Positions 33,176-44,999 of a stretch of DNA of 64,000 nt are shown piece after piece (position 1 is the stretch's first letter; each line of letters begins with the position of its first letter). The position numbers and the translations under genes were made by a program. Source of the stretch: Portulaca oleracea (Eukaryota > Streptophyta > Magnoliopsida > Caryophyllales > Portulacaceae). Where the stretch lies: the NCBI GenBank assembly GCA_029582165.1, contig CM055868.1:8693501-8757500 (forward strand). Direction: 5' to 3'. The notes beneath the pieces were generated by a model, which saw only the letters and a program-made list of their open reading frames with translations, was not told the origin of the DNA and searched no databases.

Positions 33176-34391
33176 TGTAGACCCCGAAAAAATCCGAAGG
33201 ACCTCTTCGCGGCGCTACTTAAAAGAGAGGAGTTCTCTTTTTAAATTGGGAGCCGACTAGGATTGCTTATCCATAATTAAAGGTTTAACTTTTAAGGACA
33301 CTTTTAAGTTGACAAATTAGATTAGCCCGAAAACTCGATTTTATTAAAGAAAAGAAAAGATGGAAAGAAGAAAAAAAAAAGAAAAAAAAAGATAGATGAG
33401 AACTCGATGGAACCCGTCTGAGTTCCACGAGAACAAAACGAAAACAAGGCAACGAACCCAGACGGGTTCTTTGGAGAATGAGAAAGGAAAGCGGGGCTAG
33501 GAACCCGTGCGGTTCCTGCCTAACTTTCGAGGTGAAAACAAGAGAACCCGTCTGAGTTCCTTGTCAAGGGTTTAAAAAGGATTTTCGGGAAAAAAGTTAG
33601 AGTCGCCAGTTGAATTTAAGGATAAAACAACAAACCAATGAAAAATTAAGACTCCGGCCTACGAACCCAAAGACGGATTCGGGGGTAAGGTTGCGGATTT
33701 GACAATAAAAATCATCAAACCCGCCTATTCAAACGAATAGACTCTACTAGAATTAAATTAAAGTGACAGATTTGAAAAGGGGGAGGAATTGAATAAATTT
33801 CATAGATTTATCATTAATGTCATACAAGAAACGAAAAACAAAGAAAGTACAAAGAAAGCTAATAAGATTACGTTACAATAATAAAAAAAAGCTACGCTAA
33901 CCTTAAAATAAAGCACGCAATGGAGGGAGAAGAGAAGAGGAATATACTAGTGTCAATACTCCCAATATATTCCGGTGTGTCTTCTGTGGGTGATGAACGG
34001 TGGGTATTTATAGGGGGGGAATTAGGTTTAGGTTTAGGGTTTGGAGGCTAGGTTAAGCCGCGGCGCCGTGGGAATCAACAGAAACCCGACGGTTCTGGAA
34101 GGAAAACGGCCTCGGGCCCAGAACCCAGACGGGTTCGTGGCGAGCCGAGCTCGCCCATCAACCTGCACGGTTCCTGTGGTGTTGGAGCTGAGCTCCGGCC
34201 CCACTAAACCAGGCAGGTTCTGTGGTGTTGGAGTGAGCTCGGCCCACCGAACCAATTCGGCATTTGGGCTTTGTATATTTTTTTGGAGTTTTCGGTGGAA
34301 AGAGGCTTGCGTGCCATTTATCGGTTAGCCTATTTTCTAAAACTGACACTAAAAAGAGAAAATAAAATAGATACAAAATTCAGCGTCTACA
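33176..34391 (-). repeat. Right (5') LTR of the gag-only element
   Basis: Same ends as the left LTR (TGTAGACCCCG ... GCGTCTACA). Differences are concentrated where the quasi-palindromes lie (33500-33530, 34078-34250), as many short losses; elsewhere it is almost identical. Confidence 0.93.
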
Positions 34392-34396
34392 GATAC

Positions 34397-35690
34397 TAAT
34401 AGCAAATTATGTTTGTTGACTAATTGTTTTTATCTTTATATATGTTAGATATGTAATTTGTGTTATGGATTTTTCAACAGTTTATGTACAGTGACATTGA
34501 ATAATCAAAGCTTAAACTCCTTTGATGCATTGCATGAAGGTCGCAACTCGCAACATTAATGATCAATTCAGACCAATTTGCATCGATCACACCCTACCAA
34601 ACATTATTACATTTCAGCTACGCATGTAAATGCACACGTTAAATATCTAATACTCCGTACGTACGTAGTATTTCCAGTTGAAACAATAGTGAAGACCAGT
34701 TCCATGAATCCACTACTTCTATGCAAGTGCTAATTAACCTACTGAAATTAATACACCATCAAATTAGAACCATTCAACATCTACTATTGATTGGAGAACA
34801 CCAATTAATATATGAACCTTGTCCGCTTCCACAACTGGAGCCAAATTTACTTCAACTTCTATTTACATGCATGGTTTTAGTTCAAACCAAAACTTTATTA
34901 GAGATCACTTTGCTGGGAAATTTGCATATATCTCGTTCAGGTTTATAACATTTATAAATTCAATCCTAACGTTTTAGAGTCAATATTTGCCCTTTGTAAG
35001 GTTTTGAACCAATTCCATTTAGTCATTTTTCGGTAAAATTCAGCAACTTATTCGAAGAATATGGGATATATGATGAAATTTGTTTGATAAAACATCGTCA
35101 TTTCAACAAATATATAAGTTTAATTACAAATCACAAAGTTACCGAATAGGTTGGTAAATTCATCGGAAAAGTAGCTATGTATATGAAAGTGGTTCAAAAC
35201 TTTAAGAAGGGTAAATATTAACTTTAAAATGTCAAAATTAGATTTATAAATGTCATAAATCCGAAGGAGATATATGTAAATCATCCCACTTTGGTGTGTT
35301 TCAAATGTCATAAACTAAACAATCCTCAAAGCAAAATATAATACTCAAACATATCAAAAGCAAAGAAGTAATCAGGCCATCCAACAATACGGCAACATAT
35401 ATAGGAAGATTCACTGCAGCAGGAAGATATTTACGCAAATTATATGGTGCATTGTGGTAGATTTATTTAGGTCCACTATATGTAATAAAATAGACAAATT
35501 TTTTAAGTGATGAATTTGTAGCAAAAATTGATAAATTTAATATTAATGAATTTTACAGTGATATTGATAAACTAATTACAATGATGAATTTTATAATAAA
35601 TATTGAAGATTTTTTTTAAAGATTTAATATTTTTAGTAGATCTAAATGGATACTCCACGGTGTACAATATAACAATTGAGATAGTTACTA
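34397..35690. other. AT-rich intergenic DNA
   Basis: No gene, and no complete repeat, was recognised. Two inverted segments with TTTTGAACC/GGTTCAAAAC at about 34995 and 35190 suggest a decayed foldback element. Confidence 0.35.
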
Positions 35691-35694
35691 TCTC

Positions 35695-36180
35695 CATCCC
35701 AAATTATTTGTCATTTTACTAACTTCTTTGTCTCAAAATATTTGTCTCATTTACAATCCAAACAACTATAATTCCTTTTTACCCCTAATTAATACATTCA
35801 CTTATCATTTTTTATAATTCCAACAACTATTATCTTTAATTAAATTAGGAGTAGTTTGTGTATATTACAAATTTTTCACCTCAATTCTTAATATGCATTA
35901 GTTTTCTCAAATTAGATAAATAGACAAATATAATGAGACCGAGGTACTACCTCCGTTTTGTCTCATCTGTCGCCCAAGAATTTGTGGCAAAAACTTTGAC
36001 CGTTAATATCTTAATTTGTATAATGATTCATCATACAAAATTGATATCATTATATTCGTAATGAAAAATATTGTTCAAAAAGTATAATTTTATATTTTTT
36101 ACAAAATTTTTATATTTTAAATTATTGATTAAAAATCGACACTGAAAACCGTAAATGATAGATAAAAAAGAACATATGGA
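35695..36180. mobile_element. Two adjoining diverged Stowaway-like elements
   Basis: The first has CTATCTCCATCCCAAATTAT at its left and GAGACCGAGGTA at its right (about 35690-35946). The second starts CTACCTCCGTTTTGTCTCAT (about 35948) and fades by 36180. Ends are weak. Confidence 0.45.
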
Positions 36181-36219
36181 ATAGTAATTAATAACCGACT
36201 CCAAAGTGAGAGACTTAAG

Positions 36220-36375
36220 CCCTGTTCTTTTATGTGGTATTTTACGGAATGGTGTGGTGAGATGTGGTGGAATTGTGAGAGAGAAAAGTAATGATTTGCG
36301 GTAGAGTGTGGTGGGTTGTGGCAAACTGCGGTAGGTCGTGTCACCGCAGTTTGCCAACCGCAGAAAAGAACAGGG
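36220..36375. mobile_element. hAT-like MITE in the promoter of gene copy 2
   Basis: Ends CCCTGTTCTTTTATG and CGCAGAAAAGAACAGGG; 156 bp. Copy 3 reads GAGACGTCAGTCAACCCC across the same place, while copy 2 reads GAGACTTAAG, the element, then ACATTTAGTCAACCCC. Copy 3 is therefore an empty site. Confidence 0.8.
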
Positions 36376-36417
36376 ACATTTAGTCAACCCCTTCAACTCC
36401 ACTTGGCAGGAAATTAC

Positions 36418-36425
36418 AGTATAAA
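36418..36425 (+). promoter_or_regulatory. TATA box of gene copy 2 remnant
   Basis: GTATAAAT follows AATTACA, and TCTTCACCATTTTCTGCAC comes after it. This is the same promoter block as in copies 1 and 3. Confidence 0.65.
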
Positions 36426-37037
36426 TGACCGCCCATCGTCTTCACCATTTTCTGCACAACACAAAGGCTGTTTCTAATATACACAAGAAGCTGATTAGTA
36501 AGCAACTATTCAGGAGGTCGCTCAATCCTGTAATTCACTCAGAAAATGCAACGCGGAAATTTCTACTCTTTTTTCTTTTTCTTTTTTTTGCAACCGTCCT
36601 CAAAGATGTCCCTCTGCCGATTACGGTGCTAAGCCCATCATCCTCTTTATCATCTCCTGGTACTAATTACTACTCTTTTTTCTTTTTCTTTTATCTCTCT
36701 TTAACTAGTTCCTTTCAATTCACTTCTTTCCTAAATATCCTACTCGGATTATAGGGTTGACTTTTGAAAAATTTGACTCTACATTTCTCTGCATATCTAA
36801 TAATTTCTTATCATGTGAAAATACAATTAATAATTAGATTGATAGTGAAAAATAATTTTGTAAAAGTACAATTTTTATAATCTTTGGAAAACATATTGTT
36901 AGACAAATCTAGCATCAGATATCGTAAGAGTCAAACATAACAAATACTCTGTCTTAATGAATGGACTTTTCTAATTTACCCATAAAATTCATCAAATGAA
37001 ACACTAAAAGTTGATTCTAATTAAGGGTATGTAAATA

Positions 37038-37296
37038 CTATCTCCGTCCCTGGATGAGTGTCAAATTTCTTAATTACCATGTTCCTTTTTATTTATCAAT
37101 TTTACAATTCCAATAATTAAAATACTCATATTACCCTTAATTAATACTAGTATACAATATATTTTATTTTTTCTTTCCCAATTTTATATGTGGTGTAAGG
37201 GCATATATATCAAACTGTAAATATTTTTACACAAATTCCTAAACACTTTCGACTTATAAAAATAGTTTTTTGACAATGAGTTAGGGACGGAAGTAG
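37038..37296. mobile_element. Stowaway-type MITE in intron 2 of copy 2
   Basis: Ends CTATCTCCGTCCCTGGATGA and GTTAGGGACGGAAGTAG with TA on both sides; 259 bp. Confidence 0.8.
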
Positions 37297-37675
37297 TAAC
37301 TTTCTTACAAACTACTCCATCGGTTCCATTTTAGTAGTCACTTTGGGGGAGTATAATGTCGCACAACCAAATTGGCCTATAAATTCATAATTAATGAGCA
37401 TACAGTGCTGAGTGAGGTATAAAAAATTAATTAATTGGGGCAGAATTAACTACCCAAAGATTAATTGTCATTGAAATTATATAATGATAGATATTATGAA
37501 ACAAAAAAATGAGTTTGAGTGAGTAATAATAGATAACAGATGGAGTATCACAATTTTTATGATATCAATCTTTCCTCTTTATCTTAAAAAATCAAACAAG
37601 AAAAAAAAAGAAAAACGATTGAGAGAGGAATACTTTTGTCGCTCCTGAATGAAATTCAACGAGGCGGATATACAT

Positions 37676-38905
<1,230 letters not shown>

Positions 38906-39276
38906 CCAGTGCTGAGATGTATGTATAAATAATTTGCAGGATATCATTCTCGATATCGTTCTCTTTGTTGATATATACGGCCCTGCTAAACAATTCAGTA
39001 TACGTAACAAACTCATTCGGGGTAAACAATGTATGTGTCATCAAAAGGGTTGACTTGTTCGCGACGGCAGCCGTGTTGTGCATAATCACCATCATCCTCG
39101 GCCTCTGCTCGGTCTACTTGTTGAACACCCATGACAATACTGCAACTCGAAATAACAACAATAACAACTTTACGGACTCTGAGAAAGGTGGTGCTGGTGG
39201 TGTTCCGACGGCACAACCATACCCTCCGATGCAAGCAAATCCCCAAATACAACCCAAGCAAGAAGTTCACATCTAG

Positions 39277-39960
39277 CGAGTTCTTGGTAACTACGGAAAA
39301 AACCTGCTATTTATATTATGGAGTTGAAATCCAGGGAGAAATTCCTCATGGCATTGGAAAAAAAGAAAAACTAGCTTTCAATATTTGTGCATTTACTTTT
39401 TAATTAATATCATATTTTTTTGAAATTGGCAAGGAGTTGTGTGGAACTCAAATTTCTGTTTTTATGTAATATCAGTGAGTATTGCTTGCATCGATGTCAA
39501 ATAATCTTGTACCCACTTATATGCATTTTTTGTTCATTTGGGTTGTTAAAGACACTTGAGTATGTATTATTATTTCAATAAATTTGTTGCTATGCCCCTT
39601 TTCTCGATTATTATTTTAGAACAACCCAAAGCTTAAAAAAATTGATTGTACTAATTTCTGCCCACGCAATAGCACGGGTGATTAACTTTAAAGTTAGTAC
39701 AACAAAAAAAAACAATTAAATAATATACTTTTATTGAAATACTTGTTAAAAGTGTCATAATAATGTTGGGAATCATTTTACAACAAAGTTTGAATTATTT
39801 TTTAGTCTACTAAAAATTTAAGTATGTGGTATCCAAAAGTCAAACATAGATCCAAATAGATTGCTTGTTGTTTGTAAAAAAACAAAAAAAAAAAATAAAT
39901 CTGTAGTATCCAAACTATATGTGATAATGCTGCCACTATAACTAATTCCGTTCGTGAATA
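39277..39960 (+). other. 3' flank of gene copy 2
   Basis: It contains the block shared with copies 1 and 3 (ACTTTTATTGAAATACTTGT at about 39727). The last few hundred bases have no recognisable feature. Confidence 0.55.
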
Positions 39961-40299
39961 GTCACATTTTTCTTCCGATTTTGGTTGGACAAATAAAATT
40001 AATCTTCATCTCATCGGATCGAGTTACATGAACTTGCATAATAAAGTTGTAAGCCTTTTTCATTAGATTACCCAAGTAACTGTCCAACTCCTTTTCTAAC
40101 CAACATATATATATATATAATATATACATCAAAAACAAAATAATATTGGTCATATATTATATGATGAGTTTATCCAACCATCGTTTAGTAGAGCAGGTAG
40201 ATGTTTATTTATAATTGTAACTAAGGATTTGTATAGATACCAAAATCTATGGAGGGTTAAAATATACATCTAACTCAAAAGATTATATGTTTGAGTTCT

Positions 40300-41665
40300 T
40301 GATCGTGTGTTCGGTTGTAATTTTTGTGGTTTTATAAGTAAGAATTGTCGATCTCAGGGATGGGTGTGAGGCTTGATTAAGGTAATCAGTTTGTGTAAAG
40401 GGGTTTTTCTCGATGCGGAAAGCAATAAATTATGTAAATGAAAAGCATTAAACTAATCTAGACATGATAATAATAAAGAAAACAATTAAAGGAAAACAAT
40501 AAAGAAAGCACTTAAGGATGAAAGCGATTAAAAAGCACGAATGAAGACAATGAATGAACAACGAAATTGGGAACGAGGAATTATACCTTCGACGACTAAT
40601 CTTCAATAAACCTTCAATCTACACTTGAATTTCCCCCAAACAAACAAGAAATTGTGGATTAGATTACCAAGGATCTCCCAAATTCTCACTAGGAAGTAGA
40701 ATTGGAATTCCTTGACCCTCCTCCCCACTAAAAGATGGATTTGATGTGGCTAACCCTAGAAAGCTGTTGGAATCAACAACAATGGAGAATAGAGAGAGAG
40801 AGAGAGAGAGAGGAAGAGAGAGAGAAAGCTTGTAAAACTTCAATGAGAATGCTTGAAAGAAGAGTTTAATAACAATTGCAAGAAAACTTAAAGAAAGCTT
40901 GAAGAACAATGGAGAAAACTTGAAGAACAATTAAAGAAAGCAATTAAAGAAAGCAATTAAATCTAATCTACTCCTAAAACTACCTAGGCTAATTTATAAA
41001 ACTTGGATTAATACAAGTGGGTATTTATAGAAGAAGGAAAAATACAACCCAAAACCCTAGAAACAAATCGCGGACGCGTCGGTTTTCTGCAGACAGAGTG
41101 GCTCAGGCGAGCCATTGGGGTGGCTCGGGCGAGCAAGCCTACTGTCCGGCTCTCCTGGCTTGTGTCTTTGTTGCCCCAGAAGCCTGGCTCGGGCGAGCCA
41201 CAGTTCTGGGCAGCTTTTCCCTGCCGACTTCAAACGCGCATAACTTCTTCATCCGAACTTTGTTTTAGGCTCGTAAGATATCGATGGAAAGCTCTCGGTG
41301 TGTACTTTAAGCTCCCAAAATTTCAACCAATCGAAGTTGTAACGAAGGAGTTATAACCCAAAGAGTGAAGGCACACGTATTTCAAACCTTTGAGTTTGTA
41401 CCGTTCCCCTGTTTTGCGCCAATCTTGATATGGAATTTCCGGCTTCGGTTTCGCCTCGGCTCTCGGCTCGGGTTGACTTGGTTTGACTCAGGAAATAGCT
41501 CGGGATTCCCTAAAAACCTTCAATTAAGCCCAAACTTCTTCTAACTTCTTATTTTCCTACAAAACACTAAATCATTATATCTAATATATAAATAGGGGGC
41601 TAAACAAGCAAATATACCCTATAAAAGAGAAGAAATTCGGTTCGGAACGAGACCGAACACCGTGG
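40300..41665. mobile_element. Unclassified element with GA microsatellite and GGCTCGGGCGAGCC motifs
   Basis: It is bounded by GTGTTCGGTTGTAA on the left and CGAGACCGAACACC on the right, a short inverted pair (TGTTCGGT/ACCGAACA). Inside are a (GA)n run at about 40793-40830, AAGAAAGCAATTAAAG repeats at about 40935, and three copies of GGCTCGGGCGAGCC or GGCTCAGGCGAGCC at 41100-41200. No protein was recognised. Confidence 0.4.
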
Positions 41666-41961
41666 CTTAAGCTTTATAATAGACTTCCAAGCAATATGGA
41701 ACATATCTAAATTAAAAGATCATCTATTTGAGTTTTTTTTTACTACTATTATTATGTAATAGTGTTGTACCATGAAACTTTTTTGTTTGTAATAACTAGA
41801 GGCCAACGAGCCAAAATTTTATTCACCAAAAAATGATATGATGCCACACAACACAATTCCACAAACAGCGCCCTACCAAAGTCATTTCCAACTACAAAAC
41901 CTTGCCAAAGTAATAATACTACCGGAACTCCAATGGGCCAAAATAATAAAGCAATACATAC

Positions 41962-42125
41962 CAATGAGCTCTAGCTCAAGTGGTACCAACTGCACTATGG
42001 TATTCCACAGGTCCCATGATTGATTTCTGAGAGCAGCAACAGGCGTGCATGTCTGGTTTCTCCCTCTCCCATGAGTTGGTGGATCCATTGGGCTTTTCTT
42101 GAGATAGGGGGTCTTATTTTTATTT
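41962..42125 (+). repeat. tRNA-derived SINE-like element
   Basis: AGCTCTAGCTCAAGTGGTAC resembles an A box, and a degenerate B-box-like GGTCCCATGATTG lies about 40 bp on. The far end becomes T-rich. It is similar in layout to plant Au-type SINEs. Confidence 0.45.
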
Positions 42126-43405
42126 TCTAGTGAATCTCCCCTTGAAACATGAATAATTTTATATATTAATTTCAATGAATAAAAGGTGGTGAAAGTTTTG
42201 ATTAAAATGGAAAGTTGCATGATATTTTTGTGCAGGTACTCGAGCTTTATATTTAATTTAAATGAATTAATTTGTGATAGGATTGTCGAGAATTTGTCCG
42301 ACCGATAGCCCAAACTTGTCTGACTCCGGAAAATTTCGGTACGGTTATTAAATTTTCGTCCAAATTTTGACATTGACCAATTTGACCAAAATTTCAAACA
42401 AAATATTTTTCAAATTTCTATTGTTCAAACCCGATTTAGACCCGAATTTATGTTTGTCCGACCCGAAAATACGTGAAATATTGGATATCAGGCATCAAAT
42501 TTTCATCTAACGTCTAATTTGTTTGAACGCGAAATTACCCGGACCAGGATTTTGCTATCTCTAAAAGGCGGTGCCGCTTTTTACAATTTTAATTGATGCT
42601 AGTAACATTTTTGATTTTTTTGAAAGTTGAGGGGTAGTTTTTGCCCAAATACTAATGACAAGTTTCAAACTTGTAAACCTACTATAGAAGATAAGAGTAA
42701 CAGTTTTTATTTTTTTTCAAAAGTTGAATGACATTTATGACAATTTTTAAAGTACATTGACATTTTTGACTAAAATGGAAAGTTTGAGTGTTATTTTTGT
42801 ACAAGCACTCGTGAAAGCTCTTTCATTGCATTTTTCTGACCACAAAGGAGATGATTGGGTCATCTAACAATGAACATGCAAGCCATCCGAAGATTATGCC
42901 CGTTTCATCTTCCACATCCCATCCCACCAAATTTGCAAACCCCTTTTGAAGTAACATCACTCTACCCCTTCGAAAAAGCAACGCCCAACATTACATATCT
43001 CAACACCCCTCGATGAGTTGTAAACCTCTCACTATCTCCAGAAAATGCCGGCCCATACGACGGATATGATTGCTTATAAACTCCTTCGCAACCTTCCCCA
43101 TTGCCCCTCCATTGCATCTCTCTAGCTCTCCCTCTTCTCCTCCATAATTACCCAAAAAACAAGCTCTAATTCTATACCCCTTCTCATTCTTTTCACTCTC
43201 TGTCTTTTTCTTGTTATTCTCCCTGCTTCACCCTACGCTTTCAACCCACCCACCCCCCCCTCCAACTCCAATTCTAAATCCAACCCACAAACAATGAATT
43301 AGAATTAAAGGTCGAATTAATCGAACCAAATGAAGAGCAACGTAAGTAAATCAAGAAAGATGATGTGAGTGAGATTGAGTGAGAATCCTGGGGTTGCTAC
43401 GTGGT
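42126..43405. other. Intergenic DNA with foldback ends
   Basis: ATTAAAATGGAAAGTT...GTACTCG (about 42200-42243) and ACTAAAATGGAAAGTT...GCACTCG (about 42770-42811) are two copies of the terminus of the 51206-52354 element. Segment 43080-43300 is CT-rich like a 5' leader. No gene is called. Confidence 0.35.
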
Positions 43406-43585
43406 GTAGGGAGGAGATAGAAGTGCCCAAGTTGACAATCAAGGAAAAGAAGGAATTGGGATAGTATACGAATAGTCTGCGAGATAAGCTCAAATCTCAG
43501 CAAGTCAGAAAATCTGGTGTTACCAGCAATGTTGTGCTAACTTTAGACGAAACCCTTGAGAAAATAAAGCTTCGCAAGGTTGAAT
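43406..43585 (+). pseudogene. Fragment of a CRM (CRS1/YhbY) domain gene
   Basis: One frame reads EVPKLTIKEKKELG, a stop, then YTNSLRDKLKSQQVRKSGVT and NVVLTLDETLEKIKLRKV. This matches the beginning of the CRM/YhbY RNA-binding domain (KEKKEL...LGKKLKSQ..GKSGVT....LDETLE..EL.K), found in plant organelle splicing factors. Only about 55 residues remain, with one internal TAG, and no exon or splice signal follows. A copia integrase relic starts about 420 bp downstream, so this is a transposed or captured piece. I am fairly sure of the family and unsure of the parent gene. Confidence 0.65.
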
Positions 43586-43999
43586 ATCCAATCCCACCAA
43601 AAACAATGCCCCATCTTATCTACCACATCTAAGCCCACCAAAGCAACCACCTTTGTTTCTAATCCTTATTCTTCTTATTTTTCTTTATCTTCAATCTCCT
43701 TCTCATTCCTGATGTCCTCTACTAGGATGCCTATCGTATTAGCTTAAATTCCTAGAAACTCAAGCTAATTTTATTCCCAAATTTAATAGCCTCTTGAGCA
43801 CTTTCAATCGTTTCATGTGCTTCAGAAGAACTATCTCAGATGTTATCAGTTTCTTGGATTGTGTCCTCATTTTGTTCTTTAGTGGATGTCTTCTTTTCAA
43901 AACTAGGCAGTTGTCTAATCTTTTTAATTACTGTAAATTGAATGATGACATATGAAAGTGTAAGACATAGAAGTTAAATATGATCACCAAAGGTACATT

Positions 44000-44640
44000 C
44001 TCTAGTGTGAAAAGAACTTTTAAATTGCTTGATTTAATTCATAGTAATTTAACTGATTTTCATATTACACCTTCTATAAGCGGTAAGAAGGATTAGATGA
44101 CTTTCATTGATGATTATTCAAAATTTTTCCAAGTATATATTTTTAAGTTCAACAGATGAAATATTAGATAAGTTTAAACTTTACAAACAAAAACAATGTG
44201 AGACTTTGATTAAGAATTTGTGATCCAATAAGGGCAACGAGTACCATGGCCCTAATATTTTCCAAGAAATTGAGATTTTCAATGAGACACCTCCCCCTTA
44301 TACACCAACAAAATGGGGTTGCAGAAAGAAAAAATAGAATTTTAAAAGAAATAGTTGATACTATGTTGTCTAACTCCATATTAAGTAATAAGTTATAGGG
44401 TGAAACTACTTTAGTAGCTTGTTACATTTTAAATAGAGTACCATTCAAAGGGAACTCTAGTACGCCATATGAGTTATGGAACAATAAGAAACCAAACCTA
44501 AGGTATTTTAAGGTTTGGGGTTGTAGGGCCATTGTAAGGGTCCCAGAACCCAAATATTTCTTACCTAACCCTTTAGTGTGGTGGTGTAATCACAAATATG
44601 ATTAAGGGAAGAAGTGTTAAGTTTAAGATATAATCATGAT
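44000..44640 (+). pseudogene. Ty1/copia integrase relic
   Basis: In changing frames the + strand encodes TFKLLDLIHSNLTDF, MTFIDDYSKFFQVY, YTPTKWGCRKKK-type (normally TPQQNGVAERKN), and then LACYILNRVPFKGNSS-like and WNNKKPNLRYFKVWGC segments. These are in the order of a copia integrase core and its C-terminal side. Stops occur every few dozen bases. Confidence 0.75.
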
Positions 44641-44999
44641 AAGCAAGGTGATGGAAACATATGTATATATCTAGTGATCTTAGGTGAAGAGGGCATTCAA
44701 AAGTATCAAAATCAAATTATTGCATGATCACAAGATTATCAAGTGATCCTTGATAACTGGGATGGAAGTAAAGCTCATTCATAAATTGTCAATAACGAAG
44801 CTCCAACCCTCACTTGACATATGTGGTCAAGTCTTGAGTTCAATGGTCGACGAAGTTGTAGGACAATTGGAGCATCAATTCTATGATTCATGTCAAGGTC
44901 AAGTGGTGCTCAAGGACCGTAATGGTTAGGAGGTTTGGGTCTATGACTTATTAACAGACTTTGCAATCTTTAAGATGGGGAGCTCTATTACGGGAACGT

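Larger units (their letters stand above)
25120..34391 (-). mobile_element. Gag-only LTR retrotransposon (TR-GAG/LARD type), Tat/Ogre-like
   Basis: Two LTRs of 1228 and 1216 bp flank a 6.8 kb interior. GATAC is duplicated at 25115-25119 and 34392-34396. Gag is on the minus strand, so the 5' LTR is the right one. Next to it, on the minus strand, lies TTGGCGACTCCACTGGGGAC (about 33152-33173), a primer-binding site of the kind used by Ogre/Tat elements. A purine tract, AAAGTGGGGGCTATC, sits beside the left LTR. Only gag is present; no protease, reverse transcriptase or integrase was found in 26348-30844. Tandem repeats sit just before the 3' LTR, as described for Tat-lineage 3' regions. The element must have relied on another element's enzymes. 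Confidence 0.88.
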
